The notes under the pieces: model-generated | What the model saw: only the letters and a program-made list of their open reading frames with translations | What the model was told of the DNA's origin: nothing | Databases searched by the model: none | Made by a program: the position numbers and the translations under genes | Part shown: one piece after another, positions 1 to 15,500 of the stretch | Layout of the letters: each line of letters opens with the position of its first letter | Position numbering within the stretch: position 1 is the first letter of the stretch | Assembly: GCA_947044365.1 (NCBI GenBank) | Contig: OX345642.1 | Coordinates: 3,409,598-3,473,597 of the forward strand | Reading direction: 5' to 3' | Length of the DNA: 64,000 bases | From: Petrosia ficiformis | Lineage: Eukaryota; Porifera; Demospongiae; Haplosclerida; Petrosiidae

Positions 1-303
1 CGTATACAACACATACTCGTGCACAAACATATATATATATAATACAAACATATATATATATATAATATATAAATATACATTAAACCCCGTGGAAAGCTAT
101 TATAGGGATGTCCTTACGGGCCATAAAAAGACTGAACCTTTATATATATATATATACACTAAACAGGAAGGAATTATAAAACAGGAAGGAAAATAGACAC
201 AGACAATTAGACTACAACATTGTTTAAGAATACAGGATCATTACAATCAGGGCTATGGCTACAATTATCAATAATAATAACAATGCTGTTCAAATATATT
301 ACA

Positions 304-408
304 GTGTGTAATAGGTAAAGGATCATTTCAAGGACTCAAGTTAATTAATGGGAGTGGTGTGTAATAGGTAGTTAAGGATCATTTCAAGGACTCAGTTAAT
401 TAATGGGA
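304..408. repeat. Tandem duplication of about 50 bases
   Basis: Two copies of a segment beginning gtgtgtaataggta and containing ggatcatttcaaggactca. The left 1-300 holds TA microsatellites and a copy of a dispersed repeat (ttaaaccccgtggaaagc near 83) also seen near 31556 and 57582. Confidence 0.7.
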
Positions 409-486
409 ATTACTAGTACATTAATTAGTACAGAACTTCCTGTTGATTTATCAGTAATATTCCTAATTACATGTCCCAATACATAC

Positions 487-3400
487 CTGGATTAAACAGA
501 ACAATTTCTTTCATTAAGTTCAATTCTTTATCATCAATGTTTAAAACTTTCAAAGGTATCACGAGCTTTGAAAGCGTTACCATAGCAACTGTTGCTACAC
601 CTGAATTTCTATTAGTGGGTCTCATTACTTTTCCTGTTGAGCCAAGAAGCAGCATACCTGAATAGAATAGGAGATAATAACATAAACTGAATATACTTTT
701 CGTAGGGTTTCATCGCGTGGGTGTTGTACCCTGGAATTTCCCATTTCCCCAGCTTGAGTCTCCCCTCCCACCCCCAGAGTTATGTTTGAATCACAAGGGA
801 TCCAAAATTTGGGACCAGGCTCATGCCCGGACCAACTAGTTGCCATGTGATTATGTATTATAATGCCCCCTATCTCTTAATCACTAACAAAACTCCTGAC
901 AGTTAGAACATCTGTTCGAAATACTGTTTCAAAACACATATAATAGAACAAAGAATATGTTATAACTTCAACCTCATTTATTTAGCATGGAATTAATGTC
1001 TATTCACATTTACAATTACCTCCAAATTTAGCTATGCTGACGTTATATGCAATATAGTGTATAGTTTAATGTCATAAGGTTAATACATGATGATACTGTA
1101 ACTCAATAACGAAGTAATGGATTGAAATTTAACATACACAAAAAAGAATAGGGAAAGACAATCATTTGCCCAATCCTCAATCACTCATGGATGCCCATGA
1201 GAGAGAGCCTGGGACAAGGCAAGATAATTATAATTATGATAATTATATGAAGAAAATGATGTTAGTCATTCCAAACTAAAGCTATGAGCATTTTTCGGAG
1301 GTCAAAATGAATATGAATAACTAACTAAATTATGTGTAAGTGTGACAGATGTACAGAATCTAAAGAACGAGTAGATATGTCAAAACATCCCCCTACACAT
1401 TTCCTATACTAGGATAATGGAAGTGTAGTATAGTGGTTAGGATTAGTTGCAGTGTTCATTACAAATGTTAGTGTGTTCTGATTCATTAGTTCAAGTACAG
1501 CTTTACGTACATGTTTACTGCATTGTAGACTTTTTACCAGAAATTTTAATCCAAGTGGGAGAGGACTGGCTACTTAATTACTCCCACATAATTAATTAAA
1601 TCATAGCCATATTTATTAGCAAAAACATTTAATAACCTCGTTAGTTGATACATACATCTTTGATGATCTAATAATATAGTGATATTTTTGGCAAATATTA
1701 AATTCTCCAAATATTTAAGTGGTATATCAGGTAAAGCAAGTATTACCAAAATAGCAATAATACGTTATGAGAAACTCTTTTGACGAGTGCAGTATATCTG
1801 ACATAGGTATATAAATTTAGACCAATTCGCCCAACCAATGACCTTTACTAAGATACATGTAGATAGACATAATTGAATTCCACTATATAATATACATAAT
1901 TATATTCCACTATTACCCAGCTTTTGCTGCTTTTGAAGCATGGGGCAAATTGGCTCAAAAATGATTGGTGTGTGTGCCATTGGGAATACATCTTGATCCA
2001 ATTAACAAAGAGTTAATGCTGTTAGTGACAATATAATCATAATTCACTGCACCAATGACCCAAAGAGAGAACTGTACAGTGCCAAATAAGAAGCTCTTTG
2101 GGCCAATGGTGTGCCATATAAGCTTATCAAAAACACTGCCACAAGTGATACAAACTACTTAAAAGAGTACACTGCATCATCAGCTTACTACATACTGTAG
2201 CCATTTTAATATTTACACATGCACAACACAGAAACCGGGTTCATATTATAACAATGAGCCTATGGGAGTTTGATAACGTCATACTAAAAGTACATTCAAA
2301 TAAATGTTCAAGTACTAATCACTTATGACAATAATGACCACTGTTAAAGGTCATTAATGTTCACCTTGTCCTCAGAGAAATGTTCATACCTTTAGTGGTC
2401 TACAATCTTTCCATTTTCATATAATTATCATTCCCGTTCTTTTTTGTGTATGTCAAATTTCTATCCATTGGTTCATTATTGAGCTATACTATTATCATAT
2501 ATTAACCTTATGACATTAAACTATACACCATAGTACATATAAAGTCATCACATCATAATTTTGAGGACATCGTGAATGTGAACAGATTTTAGTTATAGTT
2601 TAATATGATGGTTTTCTCAAATGTTATGTATAGTTGATTAATTTAAATAATTAGGCTAACTAAAAGGGTTTTAGTTTTAGTTAACTAAATAAAAGTGTCC
2701 ATTATCAATCATTTTTCATTTTAGTTAGTTATAGTTATTACAATAGATTTGTAATTTAGTTTACCCCAAATGCTACATGAAGTTTACAAGTTAGAATTAT
2801 ATCACATGTGTGGGTAATAATTATGTCTATTGTTTAGAATAGTTCTGAATGATCAGGTATTTTAATACAAATATTTTTATTTTGACTAGTCGCTAAATTC
2901 CTGATCAGTGGACTCAAAATAAAAATAAAAATAATTATGTCTAGTATACTAGACGATAATCATGAAAGGAGCAACATGAATTGGTGAACTATGTATCAAG
3001 TGGCATTCAAGCAGGAGCATTCATAGACCTGGTTATGGTGGGGCTTGCTCAGGCTTGCCTCAATATACATGTATACATGCATTATATAGTTAATATATAA
3101 TAATACTTAAATCATGTAAATGTATTATTACTAATATAATATATAATACACATGTAATAATACATGTATATATGATTTTGTATAAATGTAAATGTATTAT
3201 TACACATGTAATAATACATGTATATATGATTTTAGTACATGTATAAATGTAAATGTATTATTACACATGTACATAATACATGTATATATGATTTTAGTAC
3301 ATGTATAAATGTAAATGTATTATTACACATGTACATAATACATGTATATATGATTTTAGTACATGTATAAATGTAAATGTATTATTACACATGTACATAA

Positions 3401-4151
3401 TACATGTATATATGATTTTAGTACATGTATAAAACACATGTACATAATACATGTATATATGATTTTAGTACATGTATAAATGTAAATGTATTATTACACA
3501 TGTACATAATACATGTATATATGATTTTAGTACATGTATAAACCAGGATCTTATCTACTCTTTAAAGAATTCACGTTTCCTGTCATAATACAAACTGATA
3601 ATAGTTGTGAATAGTTCTTATTCACATTATACAAATATTACCTAACATTGGGCAGGAAGAATTCATACATCCATTAGTATATAATTTTGAGCGTTAGCGA
3701 GCCTAACCGAATGAGTCAAGCGTGTTTGTCTGTAACACATACAGTATAACATTCTATTGTTCATTTATGTATATCGTATAACTTATTATAATTATCAATA
3801 ATACATAATTTTAAAAAATATGTGCATGATTCCAAAACACAACAGTTACAATGAGACAATGTGAAATAAAAAGTTAGTGCTGCTCTAAGGAGGATGAGAT
3901 AGACCCCAGTGCAACACCTAGCAAAACTAAGAGATCAAGCATGTGAAGAGAGTTGGAGACCTCAGAGTGTCGTGATAGAATATAGGAGGTATTAATTGTC
4001 ACACTCACATAATAACAAATTATATATAATTATGTATAATTTATATAACAATAGGTATTTTGACTTTTATAACTGCTCACGCTCGCTTTTGATGCCCTGC
4101 ATTCACCTAGTTATATAAATATAGGTTATATACCGTTTTTGCAGTTCATAC

Positions 4152-4186
<35 letters not shown>

Positions 4187-7100
4187 TACATATATTGACA
4201 GTTTTGACCTCTTCTCTTATTCACAAGCAAATTATAATCATATTACCTACCCATTGGGTGGGAAATATTGATACTTTCAAACAGTATCACCTATGAATAC
4301 ATACTTTGATTGTTGACCCAATTTGACCTTTCATCTCATTCACATTATACAAAAAATTATTTGCTTTATGCATTCTTGCAACTTCGTAACCTATTGTATT
4401 GTCATCGTGCTAGTCACATGAACTGCAAGCCCTGGGTTCATTCTTTACAAAGAGCGATAGGGGTACTACGCAATCAAAATACCTAACTGCTTGATGAGTA
4501 GCCATCTTACTTTAGCTCATATGTAATGCCATAACATCATTTACTCGTCTTGTTGCAAGATCTCATAAAAGCCTAATACCACTGAAATAGAAGACATCCT
4601 TTTTGTGAATGCCTGACCTCTCCATTTCAGTGGGTGAGAAAATAATTGATACATCCTGTTTGTGATGGCTAATCAATTTGACCTCTCCTCTTATTCACAT
4701 TCCAGTGGGTGAGATAAGAATTGTATCTTCCTGTCAGTTGATATATGTAGTTGTGAAATGTATTGAATTATTATTGCATTTGACCTTCATGCTCATGTTA
4801 GGCCCTGACATCGTACCCACTGGATCACTCCTAAGATTGCATTCCACAGGGCTGATCTACATTATAGTACAATGATGTCATTTGTGGCATCCGGTGTACA
4901 TTGTAGACACTAGACACTAGACACTACACAGTGTTACGTCATTCAGGGAGGATCAGTCAGTTAATGATCATAAAAACAAACACTCAAGCTACTAAGGTAT
5001 AATGTACACAGCAAAGATTATAAATAAAATATTAAATTCTAAGAAGAGTCGTTGAATTTCAGAGTTCAGACAGAGAAAGAATACTCTCTACTAAACACTC
5101 ACTTTTCTTAATGTATAAATTATTGCTAAAAACTTTGAAATCACATATTTAATTTACGAATAACTCTAAATAGATACATATGTACACATACATATATACA
5201 TGTACATATATACATACATACATACATGTATAAACATACATACATACATACATACGTGCAAGCATACATACATACATACATACATACATACATACATAGA
5301 TACATGCATACATACATACATACACACATACACATACATACATACATACATACATATATAACATACATACATATACACATACATACATACATACATACAT
5401 GTACATATGTACATGTATATACAACATACATATATAATGTGTATTTTATTCTTAATTAATTTAATTTACATGTATATGGTAGTGTGAAAGCTAATTGAAA
5501 TTATAACTTAATTATTTGAGAACGAAACAAATTGTAATTTCACACCATGTTAAATTAATTAAGAGTTTTGTGAAATTAATTCAATTTTTTGCGAAAGCTA
5601 CAACATATTTTATTGACAAAGTTCTCATTGATTTAGCAGTGGTGTGAAAGTTTATTAAAATTACAATTTACAAATTTCTTAATTATGTGTGAAAGCATTT
5701 ATCTATTTCATGAATATTGTTTAGTCTTTAAACTAAAATTCCATTTCTTTTGATAATTAATATTATTATATTATTATCATATGATTGTTGATGTACTAAT
5801 ATAGACAATACAATACATGAGACAGGATATTATTTCAATGAATATACTAACTATTCACACGACCTATAATATTATTAATAAGGAATTAACATACATACCT
5901 AAGAGGTATTAACATACATACCTAAGATATATTAACATACATACCTACATACATACCTACATACAACATACATACATACATAGTACATATATACATACAT
6001 ACATACATACATACATACATACATACATACATACATACATAGTACATACATAAATACATACATACATACATTGTACATACATACATACATACATACATAC
6101 ATACATAGTACATACATATAGTGGTATTGAAATATGAGCTTTTTAGTCGTAGTTAGGCTTGAGCATATTATGCTCAACTTTTCACCCATTATTCAATTCC
6201 CACAAAACGTTCTATATAGCTCCCTATTATTCCTCTATTGACTTGATTGTTAAACATTTTAAACTCAATATGTGAATATGAACATCAATGCATGCATTAG
6301 TAATGTACTATTTTATCAACAGTATAATTGTAGATTCATGAACAGAGAGGATTTCATCTTCATAAATTCCTGTTTCAGCCATGTTTGGGGGTGGGCATTT
6401 ATTAGATTGATATAAGTAATATCGACCTCAATTAATAATTAATGTATTTTAAACTCAATTATGTTTAAATTCTTCCCTATTATGCCAGCATAATTCTCAA
6501 AGCTCTAGTCAGCCTATTATTCTCAAAATTATGCTGGCATACAAGCCTAGTCATAGATGTAGATAGTATGATCTAGTTCCTCAAAGTATAAAATGTAATT
6601 AATTATTTTAGAATTATAGTCCTTCCTATTACCGCTACCTTGGGCTCTGAAGTAATAATATATTGTTACTTGACTCATTAGCGTCTCTTGAACATCTGGA
6701 TAGCTTTTTTTATTAAAGGGATGGAATGATACCTCTTAAATCCAATATTGCCAATGACATAAAAATGTGGTAACACGATATTTTTGAAGTATGATAATAA
6801 TGCCCAGTACTAGGTTGTAATATAATGTAGGTTACTCATGTTCATCTCAATCACAGAAACATCTCCATAACTTTAGTTTCAAATGATCATGAGTTACAGT
6901 ATATAATCATGTATTAACCTATTGACCTTATGACATTATAAACTACATTACATATAAAGTCATCATTTCCTAATTGTGAGGTCATCGTGAATGTGAACAG
7001 ACACTTTAGTTACTGTTTCAATACATGTATCTTCCTGCCTGTTTCTGTCATATTTACTCATATTAGTTTATGAATACTTAGAACAATGCTATGGGGTGAG

Positions 7101-10100
7101 CCTAAGGTAGTGATAACTGAATAGAACATGTGGTATTACTTACACAGCTAAATAGAACATGTGGTATTACTTACACACAGCTAAATAGAACATGTGGTAT
7201 TACTTACACAGCTAAATAGAACATGTGGTATTACTTACACACAGCTAAATAGAACATGTGGTATTACTTACACACAGCTAAATAGAACATGTGGTATTAC
7301 TTACACAGCTAAATAGAACATGTGGTATTACTTACACACAGCTAAATAGAACATGTGGTATTACTTACACAGCTAAATAGAACATGTGGTATGTACAACA
7401 CATATATACATATAGAGCAATTTCAATGTCAACTCCCATAACTATATATTTAAGACAGCAGATAGTTATTGTGGTTTGCTTGGTATTCCCTTGCTCAATG
7501 TGTAAGGCTTGAATGTACGACAAACATGTACACGACGTGATATAATGTGATGGGTCGTACAACTTTGTAGTCCATATGTGGAATGAATATCGAACAATAA
7601 ATACATGTATGTAAATTAAATTAAATCCATGTATTATCCTAATTATAATTATACAGTACATGTACAGTTTATGTACAGGGGATATTATAATTATATACAT
7701 ATTATATATACATGTTTATTTATCTTATTGTTACCACATCTTATATAACAAGCCAAGGTTGTTACATAACAGCTGTTAAATTACATACCTATAATAACCA
7801 TTGTACAGCTGTTATGTAACAAATACTCTTTGATATCAACTCTAACACATATCTGTTGTCATGGTAGGAGTATATCTATATCCCATATTACTAATAAACT
7901 ATTCATTCTCTTTACTTTGGGAATCTGAATATCACTGAAAATTGAAACAATAGGTGTATTTCTGTTATTGGTTCATACCAACTAATATATCAAGATAATT
8001 GAAGCTACTTTCATGGACAGTTACTACTAAGAAATGCATACATCTGTGTCAAATATGTGTCTAGTCTGTCTACCTTGTTACATCAGTGGAGAGGAATATT
8101 ACTACCAGGTGTGCCAGTCAGACAACACAGACAAACATACAAACATACATACACTGCTTATGAGGTAAGGAGGACAATCCTGCTAACAATGCAGTTCCAA
8201 TCTTGAAATAAAGCAGACAAATTAGGTGATTTAAACTGCTGGACTACAACACAGTCCAGCAGTTTAAATCACTCACTGAATCTTAGTTAGACAGACAGAC
8301 AGACAGACAGACATACATACAGACAGACAAACTAAGATTCAGTGGGTGAGCTGGATTACTTGTTTTGACAACAGCAAATTTTATTATTAAAAAGGTGTGC
8401 ATTCATTAGAATCCTTATCAGTGTTAACAATGGGGACCTGATAAGGATTCTAATGAATACCTAGTTATCAATTATCATTTATCACTACTGTTGTGCATTC
8501 ATTATATATTTACATCATAATTTTTGTAAGCACCTGAAGAAGGTTTTGTACCGAAATGTTGTGCCCCTTTATAATAATAAAATTTGCTGTTGTCAAAACA
8601 ACAAGAAGTCCAACAGTTCAAATCACCCACTGAATCTTAGTTTGTCTCAAGATTGGAACTGCATTGTTAGCAGACATTGCAGAAATCTTCTTCCTATATA
8701 CCTCATAAAACAGACAGACAGACAGACCAAAGTTTTTGATAAGCTCATATGGTGCACCATTGGCAAAAAGAGCTTCAATTTAGCGCCACACTGTTCTCTC
8801 TTTGGTCCAGATGACACAGTTAGTTAATTATGATTATCACTAACAGCCATTATCTATTTGTTAATTGGCTCAAGGTGTCTTCCCAATTGTGCACACACTA
8901 ACCAGTGTTAAGCCAATTTGGCCCATGCTTCAAAACATATCAAACATTCTGACACACACAGACACACACACACACAGATTGACGCAATATGCACACATAA
9001 ACATAGACATATATTTTTAATGAATAAGAAGGCCAGTAATGTAAAAGCTTAATTCACCTAATGAATAAGTAGAATACATGGATCCAAGATCATTTGGAGT
9101 TTTTAGATACCAAACATTGTTGGATTTATGTATAAAATAGCTAAATAACAATCAGTTTAGTTAAGTGTCATGACACATTAATGCCGCCTTACTAAAACAA
9201 CATGAGTATGTATCAGAGTTTTTGATACATTTTGAAGCATGGGCCAAATTGTCTCAACAATGGTTAGAGTGTGTGCCATTGGGAACACATCTTGATACAA
9301 TTAACAAAGAGATGATGCTGATAATATAGTCATAATTAACTGCACCATTTGGTCCTAAGAGAGAACTGTGCAGTGCCAAATAAGAAGCTCAATGGTGCTG
9401 CATGTATATGTACATGTACATGTGCTAGCATGATAGTATAATCATAATTAACTGCACCATTTGGTCCTAAGAGAGAACTGTGCAGTGCCAAATACAATGG
9501 TGCCACATGTATATGTACATGTACACATGATAGTGTGTACTACATAATAATCAGATTATTACCACATCTTAGCTAACAGCTATTAGATTAACATAGCTTA
9601 TCATAATAACAATACAAAGACCACCTGTTACATAAAAGTAGAACAATACCTCTTTGATATCAATACCTAGTATCAACCTACATGCTATTATAATATTAAT
9701 AGTAACAGGGAGTGTCACACCCCATACCACTAGTAAACAAGTAAACTATTCATTCTCTTTACTTTTGGGAATTATAAGTATAATGTGTTTCAGTATTGGG
9801 CTTGTACCAACTAATATCATATGTTTACTCAAGGGTATTTGTTTTGTTAAATTTTAATATTTCAGTATTGGTTTGATATATTAGAATCATAATGACTACA
9901 TTAATAAGTGTATTTGTTTTGTTAAATGTTAATATTTCAGTATTGGTTTGATATATTAGAATCATAATGACTACATTAATAAGTGTATTTGTTGTTAATA
10001 TTTCAGTATTGGTTTGATATATTAGAATCATAATGACTACATTAATAAGTGTATTTGTTTTGTTAAATGTTAATCATTAATAAATATATTACACTGTTCA

Positions 10101-11141
10101 GTGTTCATTACATGCATACATAGTTAAGGAAATGACGTCATTCTGGGGCTCGGTCAATTAATGATATTGATACATGTATAAAAACATGTATGCTCAAGCT
10201 GTGGACTAGACTACTAGTAATGCATCATGTCTCATGATGACCTCAAAATTAGGATGTGATGACTTTATAAGTATTATAGTGTATAGTTTTAATGCTATAA
10301 GATTAATACTGCAACTCAATATATAATGAAGGTTGAAATACACAAATATGAACAAAAAAATGACATGAAAGATTGTTGATCATTCCAAACTTAAATTATG
10401 GACATTATTCTGAGATCATGGTGAATGTGAATGACTGTTACATGACTTCACAATAGTTTCTTCATATATTTCACAAAACAATTGTTCCTCACAAAAGCAA
10501 TTAAAGTGAACTGACAGACTGACAGTAAACAGGTGCAGTAAACGGGTACAGTAAACAGGTACAGTAAACCTGTACAGTAAACATGTACAGTAAACAGGTA
10601 CAGTAAACAGGTACAGTAAAACAGGTACAGTAAATATGTACAATAAACATGTACAGTAAACAGGTACAGTAAACAGGTACAGTAAAACAGGTACAGTAAA
10701 TATGTACAATAAACATGTACAGTAAACATGTATAGTAAACAGGCACAGTAAACATGTACAGTAAACATGTACAGTAAACAGGTACAGTAAACATGTACAG
10801 TAAACATGCACAGTAAAACCTAGTCACTGTGTAATGAGACCACCTCAGTATAACAGCCAACCCAACAATCAAACTATCTTTGTAATAATTACACTGGAAC
10901 TTGGTATATATGCCCACTATCATTTGATACCAATATAAAATTGCCAAAGCATTTGTTCAAAATCTTTTCATGACATTTGGTCTCTCTCTAGAAACTACAT
11001 TTACACAGTCAAACTGCAACTTGAAATGATATATACCAGTTTGAAACTGCACAAGTGTAAATAGGGCTTAATATACATGTATGACAGTACCTGATCATAT
11101 ATGTACAGGCAACGCGTTTTCATTTTTCATTGCCTCGGGTG

Positions 11142-11194
<53 letters not shown>

Positions 11195-12530
11195 TTTCTT
11201 TCCATCTCAAAATGTCATCATGTACATTTTAATTAGTATACATGTAATTGTATATCCATTAACAAATGTGAGATGTGAGATGGTCTAGATGGCCCAACAA
11301 AGAAATTCTTCACCCAACAAAGAAATACAATACAAGTACTTTGGTTAGTCAGTACATTGATGATAAACATCCGTTTTCAGATAAATCATGTTTTTTTTAA
11401 TACAACAAACACTAATTAATATTATCGTAACCCAAGCCAACCATTGTAACTTTTAATTAATGAAACTATAACAAGTAGAGATAGTACCAGCTGTTAGAAT
11501 ATAATTCAATTCTAATTGAATTCAACCATTAATCCCAATATTATCTACTTCACACTTTTGACCTTACAATCTAAAGGTCCAACTATATAATATATATGCT
11601 AATATGGTACATGTATATAATATTACATATACATGTAGTGCATTTAACCTAGCGTCTAAAAGTCTAAGTGGGGCGTTATACACATGTAATGTATTACAAA
11701 AATTATCTTAAATTTCCCAGGTGTAGAATAACAATGAAATCATTATCTTAGTACCAAAGTAGATATATAATGTTTTTATGTGGTGTCAGTTATTGAGTGT
11801 TATATAAAGTTTGTTCACATTCACCGCAAAAATGGGATACGCTGACTTTATATGTCAATATAGTTTAATGTCATAAGATTAATATATGAATTCAATAATG
11901 AAACAACAGATTGAAATTTCACATACATGTACACAAAAAAGAACGGGAAGAATAATTATATGAAATGGTGCAGGCAAAAAGATTGTTGGAGATTCAAAAA
12001 TAAACTTTTAATGAAGTCATGGTGATGACCTTTAGTATATGATAATCTTATGCCATGTGTCAACAGGTTGGAACAAGGAGTGAGCAGAAAGTAATGATAT
12101 CAATATTGATACAAGTTAAAACACCAGCTATAAGCCTCTTTGTTACATACATGTGCATGAACCAAATATGTTATATACAAGGTAGTGTGTTTGTTAGTGT
12201 GTGTGTGTGTCAGCATATGTGTTCATGCATGTATGAGTGATCAGTATATGCTTGTATATGTGCATGAGCATTTTTGTATCTATTCATGCTCATAAAGGTA
12301 AAGACAAACACAGCTGTATGACAAGCCTGTATCATTGCTTGTGCAAAACACGCAATTTGATACGTTAAATTTCCATGTACATACATGTATTATGGTCAAA
12401 TGTCTACAATATTTTTAACTCACCATCATAAGGAATAGATACTCTAGCAAATCCTAACATAACCAGTTCTGATACTGTCCTTCTTAAGAGCGCTTTCTGA
12501 TCTAATGGAGAAAGATCTTCAAAATCCTCA

Positions 12531-12589
<59 letters not shown>

Positions 12590-15500
12590 GAGAAATAAAG
12601 AACAAAATAAACAGCTTTACATCTCGTTTGTATGTGTAAGACTATACAGTTGTATGTCTATCACCTAAACATTCACCTTTCCAAATAATCCATTATATGT
12701 AAATACTATTCACATTATATCACATCCTCATTTCTAACAATCCTGTCTATACATCTATCCTCATTCTCATTCATCCAAAAATCCATCCATCTAAACACTA
12801 TTCACATATCATATCCCCATTCCCAAGAGTACATAATAGAGAGGGAGAGTATCTCACTAATAGCACAACCTAGCGAAAAGTACTGGAGTTGAGAAGATGG
12901 TGGAAAGTACATGCTACACCACAACAAAGTGCACAAGGCCACAAGCATGTTAATCATGTGAATAGTGATGTGTAGAAAGATCGATACATTTAACCAAAGC
13001 GAGATGTTCTATACGAAGACAGTGATTTTGAGATCAACAGAGCTGACTTGGAACAGTCCGAACTACCTTACCTTACAAAGTGAAATCCTTGAGATCGCCA
13101 CATTTCTTCACAAATTTTTGGGGAGAGGCCACAAATCTCGAAGTCTTAAGAACCTTTGACAGTGGAAGATCACCTTCCCTAACTGTAGGGCGCTTAGAAC
13201 CAGCAACACCACTTGAAAAACGAGGCAAATGCTGCACAGATGGGATCTGTGATGGCGTGGTTGCTGCATCATCCATCTTTGTTTACAATGTGGTCACATA
13301 ACGCCTCAATGCCTACTTCACATGTGATGATTACATCGTGAAATAAAGGTCATGTACTTTTCGCAGGATTGTGCTACACGCTTATACGGAAGTGCGATAC
13401 TCTCCCTCTCCTTCTATTAGATAGTCTTGCCATTCCATTAATCCATATCACCTGTCTGTTCATCATATCAATATATCCTCATTCTAAATCATTCAAAAAT
13501 TCATTCATCTATTCATTCATCTATTTCATACTCACCTCTGATTTAGCCCATTTGAACATTGATCTAATTCGTGATCTTAATGAGTCTAAAACTTCATCTA
13601 CCTCAGCCTCTGGAGCATCAGAAGCTGTAAGATAAAGAAGGTAAATTAATAACTGAAAAAAATAGTCCATTGTTGTTACACTAAGTATTCCATGATGGCA
13701 AGATCAGTGTACATCCAGCCACTTAGTACAATATAGTGACTGGATATACAGTATATACATACTCTGAGCAGTTTCTTGTCATGAACATTCACTATTTATG
13801 AAGGATTCCTAGCTTTCCACACATTTATAATCAGAATTACATAATGGAAATATTTGTATCTTAAACTGTTTTTACATAACCATGGTATTTTGTTTAGACG
13901 TGGTCAGTTAGAAAATTTGTTGAGGGAGGGTAAAATTTGAATTTGAAGACTTGTGGGGTGGGTGGTGTACAGGTGTATTGTGCTGTGCTTATTGGCAAAC
14001 TAACTTCCGAAAGCAGTGTTCTACCCACACTGGTCAGCACTGGTTGGGAATAACCACCAATTAGCATATAGTACATATATAGGCTACCGAGACAGAATTA
14101 AGTATAAACTGGATAAACAGCACTAAATGCAATGTAAAATCCAACCACCACTCTAAATATCCTGGGCAGAACACTGCAAGAGGTACATGTATGTATGTAT
14201 AACTGTCTAAATGCATTTCATTTTTATACCACTGATGAGGATTGCTGTAAATCAATCGAAATGTCTAGTCTCTTTATTGTAATAAGCAAAAAAAAATCTA
14301 TGTTTACGAGAAAAAAAAACAGGTATCAAAAGAAATCAAACAGTAATGCATCTGAATTACGTCTTCTATTTGTATTATCTCTTTCTCGCTCTGCTTCCAA
14401 GAAGGAAACAGAATTCATACAGTCATTCAGCATCATGTAATACGCTATTAAACTATGACTAATTACATCTTGTAATAATAGAGAAACGTGTATTATCTCT
14501 TTCTTGCTCTGGTTCCAAGAAGGAAACAGAATTCATACAGTCATTCAGCATCATGTAACATGCTATTAAACTATGACTAATTACATGTACATCTTGTAAT
14601 AATAGAGAAACGTGTATTATCTCTTTCTTTCTCTGGTTCCAAGAAGGAAACAGAATTCATACAGTCATTCAGCATCATGTAATATGTTATTAAACTATGA
14701 CTAATTACATCTTGTAATAGAGAAACAGGTATTATCTCTCTCTCTCACTCTCTCTGCTTGCAAGGAGAACTATGAGTATATATTTAGCTATAGAAACAAT
14801 GGAGTGACTTCTACAGTTAGAGTCCTGGCTGAGAGAGATATATAGTTACATATTGTTTTTTTACCATTAGAAGATGTAATTAGATACATGTCATAGTCTA
14901 ATAAGTGATACTATATGTTATTGAATGGTTGTATGATTTCATTTGATGTCTGTCTGGTTCTAGTGCTGTTTTAGATCATTAGATGACAATAATGATGCTA
15001 AAAATCTGTTTATTTACAGTTGTAGGTAATAGCTATATCACTTTGTGTGGCATGAGTGGAAGATCAAGATTGCATGAGTGAAGCGAGTGCATCAATTATC
15101 ATGTCCTTACTTCACTCATGCATACAATGTAATCAAGACTAGTTACACTTAAGTGTCAACTTGAAAATCATCATTTGACAGCACATTAATCACTTATTAA
15201 ACTTATATAGCACCCTTTACTACACATGTGTGTTTTCAAGCAATCTGATTGGCTATAATTTGTTGAGATGATATAATATTAGTTATAGTTAGAACAACAC
15301 TGCTCGCTTATAATAAAAACACATTATTCAAGGGAGCAATGTAGTCCTGCTACAATATTTCATAACACATACATGTACATACCTAATGTACGTGATGGTT
15401 TAGGAACGGGACTAGGACAGGCTGAGGTTGTTGCACTAATGGAGCCTCGTCGAGTGATGTTAATATCTTGTTCACTACCTTCTGGTACTTCAACTGCTAG

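Larger units (their letters stand above)
658..12423 (-). other. 11.8 kb intron of the divergent nuclear receptor gene
   Basis: Lies between the helix 3-5 exon and the helix 8 exon; no convincing exon of another gene was seen on either strand. Contents, listed separately: several MITE-like elements, a 62-bp, a 31/33-bp, a 75-bp and a 13-bp minisatellite, two long ACAT-type microsatellites, a foldback cluster at 8180-8673 and a SINE fragment near 11105-11215. A diverged copy of 7730-7990 also recurs at 9550-9830. Confidence 0.8.

Noticed and set aside
3106..3542. CRISPR-like array
   Set aside because: Units are directly contiguous without unique spacers, in eukaryotic DNA; it is a minisatellite. 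The same holds for the other arrays.
5141..5459. Open frames rich in Tyr, Met, Cys and Val
   Set aside because: Translations of a (CATA)n microsatellite; the same applies at 5922-6189.
8546..8827. 93-codon plus-strand frame
   Set aside because: Runs across the foldback element and an AGAC microsatellite into a MITE; not a gene.
10416..10947. Minus-strand frames of 119-148 codons with YCTCLLY repeats
   Set aside because: Product of a 13-bp minisatellite without stops; no start context, splice signals or family match.
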